64,000 bases of DNA from Aegilops tauschii subsp. strangulata (GCF_002575655.3 NC_053035.3:381711792-381775791), one strand, 5' to 3'; counted from the first letter of the stretch, positions 10,442 to 23,761 are shown. Program-made: numbers and translations. Notes: generated by a model not told the origin, from the sequence alone.

Positions 10442-12596
10442 CTAAATGTCCTTCAAGAATGGAATGGATTCTTTCCAGCATTTCTTCATGACGTCGACAA
10501 CTTTCATGGTGTACTTCTCATCCTCTGGATAGTATGCGATTGGGTCATCCAGCAACGGGGCCTCAAGATTCAGAACGCCTTCTAGTGTCGCATGCAGACA
10601 GTATGCTGAATAACTGATGTGGTAACCCCCTTCCTGGACAATCAACATTTGCCCATCGCTATGTCGATTAGCCACACCCCTCATTAGTTGTGCAATTTTC
10701 CTGTAACCATCCATGGTCAAGCACTGTCTTCCATTTGGATCAAACTGCATGGAGAAAATTCACAATTAGTTCGTCCAACGGAGTCATATAATTCAAGACA
10801 GAAGATTATCATGCATGCAACATCACCTCAATCTTCAAGGTACAATTGCTACCATTTGATTTAGTTCTAAAACCACGACACTTATTTTGGATCGGAGGGA
10901 GTAATATTTTGCGTTCAGTATATAACTTCCGTTCCACAGTATAGATTATCCAAAATGAATGATAAGAAATCTAGATAGTAAACATACATTTAGCGCAAGT
11001 ATATTTATTATCTTCCTTGGTATGAAGTTTATATATTCCCACAGTCCCACACTGTGTTATACAAGATGGTAAGTAGGGGAACTGAGCCTTGCTCAGTTGG
11101 TGGGAGGTGTGGCTGCTACCGATGTTTGAATTCTCCACTCGAATTTGGGTGCCTATTTCTTATCTAAACAAAAAGTCACTTAGTTCCTATATGAAATCTA
11201 GTTATTTTCACAACATGGTATGGGATACACTGATACCTATATTTTTTAACTTCGCAATATATTACAATTGCTAAAATGTGACTGCATCTTCTCGAGAAAA
11301 AAAAAGAATATGAAACTGGACATGATTTAGCAGGATTGACAAGTAGAACATGTAGTGAACTTCCACGCAAAAAAAAAAAGAACATGTAGTGAACTAAGGA
11401 GAACAAATAAGCATACTCAGCTCACCATGCTAGAATCTTGGCCAATGACAAAAAACAAAAGCTGAGGTTGAAACTTGTCAATCGCCGGGACAACCAATTC
11501 ATTCATTGCATACTCATAGCCTTTATCCCCACTGCCATTAGGCAAAGGTATATTGAGATTGTACCCAAGCCCCTTGCCTTCCCCAATCTCATCAGACGAG
11601 CCACTCTGCGGATGCGAAGGACCCCAAGTACCATGCTTCATGTGAAGAGAGATTGTCAACACGTTGTCCGTGCAATAGAAGCCCTCCGCAGTACCATTTC
11701 CATAGTGCACATCTATGTCAACAACGGCAACCTTTGCGCGGCCAGAATCCAGAGCCAGCTGCACAGCAAGTCCGGCATTGTTCAGAAAGCAGTAACCGTC
11801 GGCATGGTCCGGTTGCGCGTGATGGCCAGGGGGACGGACCAATGCGTAGGCTATCTTCCCATGCCCATCTAGTATGTGCCTCGTAGCTGATAAGGTTGTT
11901 CCGGCAGCCAGAAGCGCGGCACCCCATGAACCAGGGTTCAAGAAAGTGCCCTCACATAACTTCTTGGGTCCACTGGCATTCGCCTGCGCGAGCTCCTCGA
12001 TGTATTCTGAAGATCACAACAAGATTAAGGGTCCGTTAGGAACACACAAGAGGTTTGCTGTAATTTTAAAGGAACTGGATTATTTCCCGAATGAACATGA
12101 ACATGGTTTCTGAATCCAAACGAGTAATTACAAGTTACAAAATAGTTCATTTTGCCAATTCAAACGACACACAGTATAGATGTAGCACACTACAAGGATT
12201 AAAATAAGGTATAGTAAAGAATGATTGGCAGTTCGATAGGAGCTTTAGTAATTAGTACTCTAGGTTAGTTGACTTTCCGAGTAGATTTGGGGGCAGACCT
12301 GGGGAGTGGAAGGACAGGAGGTCGCTGGCGTGGGCGGGGGTGCCGGAGTGCCAAGAGAGGAAGGGCGCGATGGGCCCGCGGCGGAGGATGGAGACCATGT
12401 TGCGGACGCGGTCGGCGTTCTCCGGGTGGTGGTCGAGCACGTCGAGGAAGCCCGGGTCGCGGCCCGAGTCGAACACGCCGCGGCCGGCGTCGTGGGCCAG
12501 CATGCCCTCGTGCCAGAACACGGCCAGATTCTCCCCCGCCGGAGGCGCCCCCTCCGCAGCCGCAGCAGCAGGGACCGAGGACGAAGAGGAGTCCAT
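10442..12596 (-). CDS. HDA8: Histone deacetylase, class II-type, HDA8 group, three exons
   Basis: Exons 12299-12596, 11426-12006 and 10442-10744 join at CCCCAG|GTCTGC, CTTCAG|AATAC, AGCATG|GTGAGC and ATGCAG|TTTGAT to give 393 residues. The arginase/deacetylase fold motifs are complete: the active-site pair in RPPGHH (His161-His162), DGYCFLNNAGLA, the zinc ligands in DIDVHYGNG (Asp198, His200) and the third ligand Asp in GQDSS (Asp290), then the Gly-rich VQEGGYHISY loop. These enzymes remove acetyl groups from lysines using zinc. The N-terminal FWHEGMLAHD and HPENADR words place it with plant HDA8-type proteins. Ala/Ser/Pro-rich residues 1-25 are low-complexity. No lesion is visible. Intron 2 (10745-11425) contains MITE and SINE-like debris, and a GC-rich first exon abuts the presumed promoter at 12600-12900. 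Confidence 0.94.
10860..10905. mobile_element. Stowaway terminal remnant in HDAC intron 2
   Basis: CTAAAACCACGACACTTATTTTGG followed by ATCGGAGGGAGTA is the right end of a Stowaway MITE. The left end is missing. The same internal word (AAAACCACGACA) occurs in the MITE at 8081-8137. Confidence 0.55.
11080..11270 (+). mobile_element. tRNA-derived SINE-like sequence in HDAC intron 2
   Basis: TTGCTCAGTTGG (11089-11100) resembles an RNA polymerase III A box and GTTTGAATTC (11123-11132) a B box. The ~33-base gap between boxes is normal for tRNA-like promoters. The sequence then becomes AT-rich. Target duplications were not identified and the family is not named, so this stays tentative. Confidence 0.4.
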
Positions 12597-13074
12597 CGGC
12601 GGCGACCGCCGGAGTTATCGGCGGTAGTTCGTGATGCTTCAACGTCTGTTGACCGAGGCTCGAGTTTGACTCCCACAGAGAGAGATCTTTTGTTTTTTGA
12701 GGCAACAGAGAGAAAGAGACCTGGCCTGCACGGCACGGCCTACGGGCCTACCAAGGCACCCCAATTACATGGGCCGTTCCGGGCCGGCAATCGTGCCGCG
12801 CTCTCTGGCCCAGACACGCGGCACAGCAAGAAAAGGGATCGGCCCACCGGCACGTTTAGCCACCAGCCCGTCTGATTTGGGCTGATTTGGGCCTATTTGG
12901 ACTGTTTTGGGGGCCAATATATAAAAAGTTCTGAAAAAAAGGTAAACAGGCCATGTCGTGCCGACCCTCATGCCCAGCCTCATGGTCCAGGCACGCCCCA
13001 GGATGGGCCACGTGCTGGCACGGCCCGATTAGATACGAGCTAGGTTTACCTAAAAAAAATACATGCTAGGCAGG
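12597..13074. other. HDAC upstream region with repeat-like GC tracts
   Basis: The segment next to exon 1 should carry the HDAC promoter and leader. From about 12730 the DNA has repeated GGCACGGCC/GGGCCG words of the kind seen in decayed grass retroelements. No gene was found. Confidence 0.4.
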
Positions 13075-13210
13075 TGTCGGTGTTAAATTCGGCAGATCAC
13101 GGTAGGGGGTCCCGAGCTGGTGATCTTGGCTAGATGATAACAAAACAAACTAAAGACACGATGTTTAACCAGGTTCGGGCCCCTTGAAGAGGTAAAACCT
13201 TACGTATTAC
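13075..13210. mobile_element. LTR-like fragment
   Basis: A TGTCGGTGTTAAATTCGGC opening is followed by GTAGGGGGTCCCGAGCTGG and CAGGTTCGGGCCCCTTG. I recognise these phrases from Triticeae LTRs. Only ~135 bp is retained, with no partner LTR in the window. Confidence 0.4.
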
Positions 13211-13223
13211 TTCAGTTGTCTCA

Positions 13224-15182
13224 ACTCCTAATGCCTGAGTTGGTGAATAGCATCCACGATTTATTTTCACTGGGTTTTTTCGTCCCCTCCCCCAGCACAC
13301 CGGTTTAGTTTCGCGTCACCCTCTCACACAATGAAAATTTCTGAAAGGATCATAACTTTCCATACTGACGCAAGTTATTTAGTAATATTTTTATGTGAAA
13401 GAATCAATCACGATCAATCTTTAAAGATCAAATCTAATTTAATTAACCTTACCTTAAATTGCTCAATCACATTAATTAGAAAACAAAATAACCAATCGTG
13501 GATCTCCTAATTAGATATGTGAGGCATTATTTCCATCTATTTGTCAGCCGAATCAGACGTGAGGCATTCTTTCCAACGAAAACGGCGCACGACCCCTGCC
13601 CACCGGCTCACCATGCCGTCGTCGCCCTGCTACCCTCTCCACTTCGCCGTAGCACTCGCTGCCCGCACGCACCATCAAGCAGCCTCCACGGTGCCCACGC
13701 GCCTCGGCCATGCAACCTCGACATCCATGGCAAGGTGGCCGTCGGCTGGCGGAGGTCAGGATGAGCGGCTGGGATCTGGTGGTCGGCCGGCTAGGCACCT
13801 GAGGCGGATGTCCCCTGCCTCATAAGTGCGGACGCGGGGTCAGGTGGTGGCCTGGCCGGAGGAAGTCCAGCGAGAGCTGGGAGCCATGGAGGGCGGCTGG
13901 TGCAGGGTGGCCCTGGCCTAGCCCGGCAGCCGGCGGTGTGATTCGGTGGTGGAGGAGGCCTTATCCATGGCCGGGGCATCCACTTGATCTCACGTCCCCA
14001 CTAGCCACCGCCACCGCTTGATTCCATGCCTCACTTCCGCCGCCGTTTGAGCCCATGTCGCGAGACCGGGACACGACTCTGACGGGTGTATGGGACACCG
14101 CCCCGGCCGCCTGATTAACAGGCGCCACTAACTCAAAAAAATGAAGTCATTTCAGCAACACATGTAGTACCAGACAACGTCATGGACGGTACTGGATGCA
14201 GTGACGGGACCTGACCCTGTTTTGGGCCATGGTTGGTGATGAGCTCCCCTTTCTCTCTTTCCTTTGCCCTCATAATTTTTTTTGTTTATGTTTCTTTTTA
14301 TTCTCAGATCGAAGTCAATGGGACGTGATGCGCCATAAGAATAAGATGTTTGCCTGAACCGTAAGGTTCCGTTTCCCATCTTACGTTAGTCTCTTCGTCT
14401 AACCTTCTCCGCTTCGTCCAACTCTCCCTGCTCCCGATTTGATTTTTCCAAGTTTTCCATCGGTTATTTTTTTCTTCTGAAAATCATTAATTAGGATTTA
14501 ATATGTCTCCATAATTTCCTCGGTAATTTGCGCCTCTGCCCCCCGTACAACATCCACTCACCCATGGAGCCTCCAAGTCATCTGGCTTGCCTCTCCTCCG
14601 CCATGTCGCCTCCGCACGCCGACTGCCTAGCTTCTCACGCAGGGGCGACCCCTGGTGGCCTTCTTCCGATATGTCGCCTCCCCATCGACGAGTGCCAACG
14701 GCCTACGCCGCGGCTCAGGCGCCTCCCACCACGCCCCTCCTCTCCAATCACAGGTTCCATCCTGCGATCCAAAGTTTCCCTCGTCGCCAGCTCCGGACGG
14801 AGCCGCCGCCATCGATGGGCATCTCCTTCTATAAGATCCTCCTATCTCAACAGTTTGGATCCACTCATGGATTCTTACACAACCGTCTTTCATGGATTCG
14901 TGGTCGCAGGTGTGAGCTGTAGAGGAGGGGCCAGCTTGTGTAGCGGCCGGCTTGTGCGCCGTCTCTGTTTCGGGGTAAAGCAGGTTTGGTTTCCGTCTCA
15001 TGTCAAACCCTCCCTCGTGTTCTTGGTACGATTCCATGGATGGTGACACTACATGTGTGTGTGTGTGTGTTTTCTGCCTCGTTTCTAATCTTTCTACGTT
15101 GTAAGGATAGGATCAGAAGACCTGCTCTTTTTCTGTACAGTAAGCAACCACCATATGGATTTTACAGTGTGTCGCAGGAAAC
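13224..15182. repeat. Direct duplication, copy 1 (~1.96 kb)
   Basis: This segment, opening CTCCTAATGCCTGAGTTGG, recurs at 15684-17640 with scattered substitutions and small indels. One of the indels is a (TG)n length change near 15053-15070. It is not clearly coding. A 172-codon frame at 14528-15046 is only partly kept in copy 2, where a one-base change near 16990 shifts the start, and no domain is visible. Confidence 0.8.
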
Positions 15183-15683
15183 AAGAACCCCTTTTGCTTC
15201 GCTACTATTAATTTTTGGTATCCAGGGAAAATATGGCCACAACAAATATTTCTCTTGGATCCACCCCTGCTATTAATGTCTCCTATCTTGTACAAGAAAT
15301 ATTTGAAAACATTGCCATATTTTGTGGTGGATGCAAAGATAGAAGCCTCTTCATTGACATCTTAATTGCAACAAATATTTCAAAACTGGGGATGTATGGC
15401 AAATATGGTTGCACTGTAAGCCTCTGTGTTTGAAATAGCTGCTATTTGATGGCAACTTTTTCAGGCAACAAGAGGGTGTTATTTCCTGTACAGGAAGCCT
15501 ATGCATAAGCTTATACTTCCCTCCATGTTGCTCGCTCATATGGTTTGGTGAATTAGTTACTTCTCTGTGCATAAGAAATTACATTTTACATAATCAAACA
15601 AAAAGAATCACATATCATAGCATCATCTCCATTTAGGATTCTAAAATGGGCATCGATGGTCAAGACATAATTTTTAAAAATCT
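15183..15683. other. Spacer between the two duplicated segments
   Basis: About 500 bp of AT-rich sequence contains two short CAACAAATATTTC-type repeats. No gene is seen. If the duplication is a true tandem of period ~2.46 kb, this is the unit's 3' part, lost from copy 2 where the LTR at 17642 cuts in. Confidence 0.5.
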
Positions 15684-17640
15684 CTACTCCTAATGTCTTA
15701 GTTGGTGAATAGCATCCATGGTTTATTTTTGCTGTTTTTTTTCGTCCCCTCCCCCACCACACCGGTTTAGTTTCGCGTCACCCTCTCACACAATGAAAAA
15801 AATCTGAAAGGATCAGAACTTTCCATACTGACGCAAGTTATTTAGTAATATTTTTATGTGAAAGAATCAATCACGATCAATCTCTAAAGATCAAATCTAA
15901 TTTAATTAACCTTACCTTAAATCGCTCAATCACATTAATTAGGAAGCAAAATAACCAATCGTGATCTCCTAATGAGATATGTGAGGCATTATTTCCATCT
16001 ATTAGTCAGCCGAATCAGACGTGAGGCATTCCTTCCAACGAAAACGGGGCACGACCCCTGCCCACCGGCTCACCATGCCGCCGTCGCCCTGCTACTCTCC
16101 ACTTCACCGTAGCACTCGCTGCCCGTAGGCACCATAAAGCAGCCTCCACGGTGCCCACACGCCTCGGCCATGCAACATCGACATCCATGGCAAGGTGGCC
16201 GTCGGCTGGCGGAGGTCAGGCTGAGCGGGTGGGATCTGGTGGTCGGTCGACTAGGCACCTGAGGCGGATGTCCCCTGCCTCAGAAGTGCGGACGCGGGGT
16301 CAGGTGGTGGCCTGGCCGGAGGAGGTCCAGCCAGAGCTGGGAGCCATGGAGGGCGGCTGGTGCAGGGTGGCCCTGACCTGGCGTGGCAGCCAGCAATGTG
16401 ATCCGGTGGTGGAGAAGGCCTTATCCATGGCCGGGGCATCCACCTGATCTCACGTCTCCACTAGCCACCGCCACCGCTTGATTCCATGCCTCACTTCCGC
16501 CGCCGTTTGAGCCCATGCCGCGAGACTGGGACACGACTCTGACAGGCGTATGGGACACCACCCCGGCCGCCTGATTAACAGGCGCCACTAACTCAAAAAA
16601 ATGAAGTCATTTCGGCAACACGTGTAGTACCAGACAACGTCATGGACGGTACTGGATGCAGTGACGGGACCTTACTCTGCCTTGGGCCATGGTTGGTGAT
16701 GAGCTCCCCTTTCTCTCTTTCCTTTGCCCTCATAATTTTTTTTGTTTATGTTTCTTTTTATTCTCAAATCGAAGTCAATGGGACATGATGCGCCATAAGA
16801 ATAAGATGTTTGCCTGAACCGTAAGGTTCCGTTTCCCATCTTACGTTAGTCTCTTTGTCTAACCTTCTCCGCTTCGTCCAACTCTCCCTGCTCCCGATTT
16901 GATTTTTCCAAGTTTTCCATCGGGTAATTTTTTCTTCTGAAAATCATTAATAAGGATTTAATTTGTCTCCATAATTTCCTCCGTAATTTGGCGCCTCTGC
17001 CCCCCGTACAACATCCACTCACCCACGGAGCCTCCAAGTCATCTGGCTTGCCTCTCCTCCGCCATGTCGCCTCCGCACGCTGGCTGCCTAGCTTCTCCCG
17101 CAGGGCCGACCCCTGGTGGCCTTCTTCCGATATGTCGCCTCCCCATCGACGAGTGCCAACGGCCTATGCCGCGGCTCAGGCGCCTCCCACCACGCCTCTC
17201 CTCTCCAATCACAGGTTCCATCCTGCGATCCAAAGTTTCCCTCGTTGCCGGCTCCGGATGGAGCCGCTGCCATCGGTGGGCATCTCCTTCTATAAGATCC
17301 TCCTATCTCAACAGTTTGGATCCACTCATGGATTCTTACACGACCGTCTTTCATGGATTCGTGGTCGCAGGCGTGAGCTGTAGAGGAGGGACATGCTTGT
17401 GTAGCGGCCGGCTTGTGCGCCGTCTCGGCTTCGGGGTAAAGCAGGTTTGGTTTCCGTCTCATGTCAAACCCTCCCTCGTGTTCTTGGTACGATTCCATGG
17501 ATGGTGACACTACATGTGTGTGTGATTTCTGCCTCGTTTCTAATCTTTCTACGTTGTAAGGATAGGATCAGAAGACCTGCTCTTTTTTCTGTACAGTAAG
17601 CAACCACCATATCGATTTTACAGTGTGTCGCAGGAAACAA
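15684..17640. repeat. Direct duplication, copy 2 (~1.96 kb)
   Basis: This is the second copy of 13224-15182 in the same orientation. It ends in GTGTCGCAGGAAACAAG, exactly where an Angela-type LTR starts. In copy 1 the corresponding sequence continues without interruption, so the LTR inserted after or during duplication. Confidence 0.8.
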
Positions 17641-17641
17641 G

Positions 17642-18829
17642 TGAAGGAAATATGCCCTAGAGGCAATAATAAAGTTATTATTTATTTCCTCATATCATCA
17701 TAAATGTTTATTATTCATGCTAGAATTGTATTAACCGGGAAACATAATACATGTGTGAATACATAGACAAACATAGTGTCACTAGTATGCCTCTACTTGA
17801 CTAGCTCGTTGATCAAAGATGGTTGAGTTTCCTAGCCATAGACATGAGTTGTCATTTGATTAACGTGATCACATCATTAGGAGAATGATGTGATTGACTT
17901 GACCCATTCCATTAGCTTAGCACTTGATCGTTTAGTTTACTGCTATTGCTTTCTTCATGACTTATACATGTTCCTATGACTATGAGATTATGCAACTCTC
18001 GATTACCGGAGGAACACTTTGTGTGCTACCAAACGTCACAACGTAACTGGGTGATTATAAAGGTGTTCTACAGGTGTATCCGATGGTACTTGTTGAGTTG
18101 GCATAGATCGAGACTAGGATTTGTCACTCCGATTGTCGGAGAGGTATCTCTGGGCCCTCTCGGTAATGCACATCACAATAAGCCTTGCATGCAATGTGAC
18201 TAATGAGTTAATTACGGGATGATGCATTACGTAACGAGTAAAGAGACTTGCTGGTAACGAGATTGAGCTAGGTATTGAGATACCGACGCTCGAATCTCCG
18301 ACAAGTAACATACCGATGACAAAGGGAACAACGTATGCTGTTATGCGGTTTGACCGATAAAGATCTTCGTAGAATATGTAGGAGCCAATATGAGCATCCA
18401 GGTTCCGCTATTGGTTATTGACCGGAGACGTGTCTCGGTCATGTCTACATAGTTCTCGAACCCGTAGGGTCCGCATGCTTCAAGTTCGGTGACGGTCGGT
18501 ATTATGAGTTTTTGTGTTTTGATGTACCAAAGGTAGTTCAGAGTCCCGGATATGATCACAGACATGACGAGGAGTCTTGAAATGGTCGAGACGTAAAGAT
18601 CGATATATTGGACGACTATATTCGGACACTGGAAGTGTTTCGGGTGGTTTCGGAGAAAACCGGAGTGCTGGAGGGTTACCGGAACCCCCCGGGAGAAATA
18701 GTGGGCCTTATGGGCCTTAGTGGAGAGAGAGAGGGCTGGCCTAGGGCAGGCCGCGCGCCCCTCCCCCTCTGGTCCTAATTGGACTAGGAGAGGGGGGCGG
18801 CGCCCCCCTTTCCTTCTCCCTCTCCCCCT
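17642..18829 (+). mobile_element. Angela/BARE/WIS-type Copia LTR, 3'-truncated
   Basis: The LTR begins TGAAGGAAATATGCCCTAG and matches the full LTR at 32892-34620 for its first ~1.2 kb. It stops at a CT-rich tract where a different LTR begins (18830). The missing ~0.5 kb was not found elsewhere in the window. Confidence 0.85.
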
Positions 18830-18968
18830 TGTTAGAATAAATCCGAGGCATACCGTCGATCATCCGAGGACCAAGCAATCACACGAGGCACGACACTGAG
18901 ATTTGTTAACGAGGTTCACCGATATGGCTACATCCCCGGGGCCTGACTAGGGGCGCTCCTCCCCATGA
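18830..18968 (-). mobile_element. LTR of a small minus-oriented element, left part
   Basis: The LTR begins TGTTAGAATAAATCCGAGG. It is interrupted at 18974 by the Gypsy insertion and resumes at 30818-31050, ending CTCCAACA. The reassembled LTR is about 377 bp with TG/CA ends. The sequence next to its right end, read on the minus strand (CAAGGTGGAGTT), is a good polypurine tract, so this would be the 3' LTR of an element lying to the right in minus orientation. Confidence 0.7.
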
Positions 18969-18973
18969 CACCG

Positions 18974-20490
18974 TGATGACCCACAAGTGTAGGGGATCTA
19001 TCGTAGTCCTTTCGATAAGTAAGAGTGTCGAACCCAACGAGGAGGAGAAGGAAATGATAAGCGGTTTTCAGCAAGGTATTCTCTGCAAGTACTGAAATAA
19101 GTGGTAACAGATAGTTTTGTGATAGGATAATTTGTAACGAGCAACAAGTAACAAAAGTAAATAAAGTGCAGCAAGGTGGCCCAATCCTTTTTGTAGCAAA
19201 GGACAAGCCTGGACAAACTCTTATATAGAGAAAAGTGCTCCCGAGGACACATGGGAATTATCGTCAAGCTAGTTTTCGTCACGTTCATATGATTCGCGTT
19301 CGGTACTTTGATAATTTGGTATGTGGGTGGACCGGTGCTTGGGTGCTGTTCTTACTTGAACAAGCATCCCACTTATGATTAACCTCTATTGCAAGCATCC
19401 GCAACTACAACAAAAGTATTAAGGTAAACCTAACCATAGCATGAAACATATGGATCCAAATCAGCCCCTTACGAAGCAACACATAAACTAGGGTTTAAGC
19501 TTCTGTCACTCTAGCAACCCATCATCTACTTATTACTTCCCAATGCCTTCCTCTAGTCCCGAATAATGGTGAAGTGTTATGTAGTCGACGTTCACATGAA
19601 ACCACTAGAGGATAGACAACATACATCTCATCAAAATATAGAACAAATACCAAATTCACATGACTACTAATAGCAAGACTTCTCCCATGTCCTCAGGAAC
19701 AAACGTAACTACTCACAAAGCATATTCATGTTCATAATCAGAGGGGTATTAATATGCATATAGGATCTGAACATATGATCTTCCACCAAATAAACCAACT
19801 AGCATCAACTACAAGGAGTAATCAACACTACTAGCAACCTACTAGTACCAATCCCGGACTTGGAGACAAGAATTGGATACAAGAGATGAACTAGGGTTTT
19901 GAGAGGAGATGGTGCTGGTGAAGATGTTGATGGAGATTGCCCTCTCCCGATGAGAGGAGCGTTGGTGATGACGATGGCGATGATTTCTCCCTCCCGGAGG
20001 GAAGTGTCCCCGGCAGAACAGCTCTGCCGGAGCCCTAGATTGGTTCCACCAAGGTTCCGCCTCGTGGCGGCGGAGTCTCGTCCCGAAAGGTTGCTTATGA
20101 TTTTTTCCTTGAGGAAAGACTTCATATAGCAGAAGATAGCCACCGGAGAGCCAACAGGGGGCCCACGAGGCAGGGGGCGCGCCCTGGGGGTAGGGCGCGC
20201 CCCCACCCTCGTGGGCAGGTGGTGGCCCCCCTGACGTATTTCTTCCGTTCAGTATTTTTTATTATTTCCAAAAACGACTTTCCTGGAGTTTCAGGACTTT
20301 TGGAGTTGTGCAGAATAGATCTCTAATATTTGCTCCTTTTCCAGCCCAGAATTCCAGCTGCCGGCATTCTCCCTCCTTATGTAAACCTTGTAAAATAAGA
20401 GAGTGCATAAGTATTGTGACATAATGTGTAATAACAGCCCATAATGCAATAAATATCGATATAAAAGCATGATGCAAAATGGACGTATCA
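18974..20490 (-). repeat. Gypsy 3' LTR (left copy)
   Basis: This LTR is 1517 bp with TG/CA ends, beginning TGATGACCCACAAG and ending GGACGTATCA on the plus strand. In the element's own orientation it is the 3' LTR. Confidence 0.9.
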
Positions 20491-21936
20491 ACTCCCCCAA
20501 GTTTATACCTCGCTTGTCCTCAAGCGAAAGCCGATAACGATAAATATGTCCACATGTTTAGAAGTAGAGGTGTTGATAAAATAAAATACGGACATGAGGG
20601 CATCATGATTATTCTCATAACAGCAACATATATGGATATTGTCATATGATTTCTTATGCTCAAGTAATAATCTATTCACAATGCCAAGTATGAATCAGAA
20701 ACTTTATTGAGAACTAACAAACTATAATCTCAGTCATTGAAGCAATTGCAATTTATCATAACATCAGAAAGAGTCTATGTCAGAGCTTTCTAGCAAGTCC
20801 ACATACTCAACTATCATTTAGTCTTTCATAATTGCTAACACTCACGCAATACTTGTGGTTACGGAGTTTTAATCGGACACAGAGAAAGATAGGGGCTTAT
20901 AGTTTCGCCTCCCAACCTTTTACCTCAAGGGTAATGTCAACGATAATAACTCATGCTGACTTACGTCCAATTAGATATATCTATCAGGATCTTTCCAACA
21001 CCCTGTGCTTGCCAAAGGATAAAATGTAAAAAGGAAAGGTGAAGATCACCATGACTCTTGCATAAGGAAGAAGATAATAATAAAAGATAGGCCCTTCGCA
21101 GAGGGAAGCAGAGGTTTCCATGCGCTTTCAGGGTTGGATGCACAAAATCTTAATGTGAAAGAACGTCACTTTATATTGCCACTTGTGATATGAACCTTTA
21201 TTATGCAGTCCGTCGCTTTTATTTCTTCCACATCACAAGATCGTATAAAGCTTATTTCCTCCACACCAATCAACCATACATATTTAGAGAGCAATTTTTA
21301 TTGCTTGCACCGATGACAACTTACTTGAAGGATCTTACTCAATCCATAGGTAGATATGGTGGACTCTCATGGCAAAACTGGTTTAAGGGTTTTTGGAAGC
21401 ACAAGTAGTATCTCTACTTGGTGCAAAGAATTTGGCTAGCATGAGGGGGAAAGGCAAGCTCAACATGTTGGATGATCCATGACAATATACTTTATCTCAG
21501 ATATAAGAAAACATAACTCATTACGTTGTCTTCCTTGTCCAACATCAACTCTTTAGCATGTCATATTTTAATGAGTGCTCCCAATCATAAAAGATGTCCA
21601 AGATAGTATATTTATATGTGAAACCTCTCTTTCTTTATTACTTCCTATTAATTGCAACGATGACCAAAGCTATGCTTGTCAACTCTCAATAATTTTTAAT
21701 CATCATACTCTTTCTATGTGAAGTCATTACTCTCAATAAGATCAATATGATCTCTTTGTTTCTTTTTATTCCTTTTCTCCTTTTTTTATTCACTCAAGAT
21801 CATAGCAAGATAATCAAGCCCTTGACTCAACACTAATCTTTATTATATAGCTCACGGACTCGATTACATAGAAGATCATAAAGCAAAACTCAAAACTGGA
21901 CCATGCCATAAACTTTATTCTACGAGATCAAGATAC
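20491..21936. other. Gypsy 3' non-coding region, right of the polypurine tract
   Basis: AT-rich internal retrotransposon DNA lies between the polypurine tract and the solo-LTR insertion. No coding sequence was found. Confidence 0.6.
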
Positions 21937-23641
21937 TGTTGGAAATATGCCCTAGAGGCAATAATAAATAGGTTATTATTATATTTCCTTGTTCATGATA
22001 ATCGTTTATTATCCATGCTAGAATTGTATTGATAGGAAACTCAGATACATGTGTGGATACATAGACAACACCATGTCGTTGATAACGGGATCACATCATT
22101 AGGAGAATGATGTGATGGACAAGACCCAATCCTAAGCCTAGCACAAGATCGTGTAGTTCGTTTGCTCAGAGCTTTTCTAATGTCAAGTATCATTTCCTTA
22201 GACCATGAGATTGTGCAACTCCCGGATACCGTAGGAATGCTTTGGGTGTACCAAACGTCACAACGTAACTGGGTGGCTATAAAGGTGCACTACAGGTATC
22301 TCCAAAAGTGTCTGTTGGGTTGGCACGAATCGAGACTGGGATTTGTCACTCCATGTAAACGAAGAGGTATCTCTGGGCCCACTCGGTAGGACATCATCAT
22401 AATGTGCACAATGTGACCAAGGAGTTGATCACGGGATGATGTGAGTTACGGAACGAGTAAAGAGACTTGCCGGTAACGAGATTGAACAAGGTATCGGGAT
22501 ACCGACGATCGAATCTCGGGCAAGTAACATATCGATAGACAAAGGGAATTGCATACGGGATTGATTGAATCCCCGACATCGTGGTTCATCCGATGAGATC
22601 ATCGTGGAACATGTGGGAGCCAACATGGGTATCCAGATCCCTCTGTTGGTTATTGACCGGAGAACGTCTCGGTCATGTCTGCATGGTTCCCGAACCCGTA
22701 GGGTCTACACACTTAAGGTTCGATGACGCTAGGGTTATAGGGAAAAGATATACGTGGTTACCGAATGTTGTTCGGAGTCCCGGATGAGATCCCGAACGTC
22801 ACGAGGAGTTCCGGAATGGTCCGGAGGTAAAGATTTATATATGGGAAGTCCTATTTTGGTCACCGAAAAAGTTTCGGTGATATCGGTAATGTACCGGGAC
22901 CACCGGGAGGGTCCCGGGGGTCCACCAAGTGGGGCCACCAGCCCCAGAAGGCTGCATGGGCCAAGTGTGGGAGGGGACCAGCCCCAGGTGGGCTGGTGCG
23001 CCCCCCACCAAGGCCCAAGGCGCATGGGAGAGTGGGAGGGGGCAAACCCTAGGTCCAGATGGGCCTTAAGGCCCACCCTAGTGGCGCCCCCCTCTCCTCC
23101 CCTTGGCCGCCCCCCTTAGATGGGATCTAGGGCTGGCCGCCAGCCCTTGGGGTGGGAACCCTAGAGGGGGCGCAGCCCCCTCCCCCCTATATATAGTTGA
23201 GGTTTGGGGCTGCCCAAGACATGAGAACGTCTCTCTTTCGGCGCAGCCCTACCCCTCTCCCTCCTCCTCCTCTCCCGCGGTGCTTGGCGAAGCCCTGCGG
23301 GATTGCCATGCTCCTCCATCACCACCACGCTGTCGTGCTGCTGCTGGACGGAGTCTTCCCCAACCTCTCCCTCTCTCCTTGCTGGATCAAGGTGTGGGAG
23401 ACGTCACCGGGCTGCACGTGTGTTGAACGCGGAGGCGCCGTGGTTCGGCGCTTAGATCGGAATCAACCGCGATCTGAATCGCTACGAGTACGACTCCTTC
23501 ATCCGCGTTCTTGCAACGCTTCCGCATCGCGATCTACAATGGTATGTAGATGCACTCCACTTCCCCTCGTTGCTAGATTACTCCATAGATTGATCTTGGT
23601 GATGCGTAGAAAATTTTGAATTTCTGCTACGTTCCCCAACA
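21937..23641 (+). mobile_element. Angela-type Copia solo LTR
   Basis: A single 1705-bp LTR begins TGTTGGAAATATGCCCTAG and ends TTCCCCAACA, with identical 5-bp duplications GATAC at 21932-21936 and 23642-23646. No internal region is present, so the element was removed by LTR-LTR recombination. It lies inside the Gypsy 3' non-coding region and is therefore younger than the Gypsy insertion. Confidence 0.95.
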
Positions 23642-23761
23642 GATACTACTAATAGGATCGAACTAAGAAAGCGGTAAAGATAGGAGTGTGATGGTGATAC
23701 GATACCGGGGCACCTCCCCCATGCTTGGCAGTTGCCAAGGGGAGTGCCCATACCCATGTGA

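Noticed and set aside
14528..15046. 172-codon frame in duplication copy 1
   Set aside because: In copy 2 a one-base difference shifts the start, and the peptide shows no domain. Conservation reflects recent duplication only.
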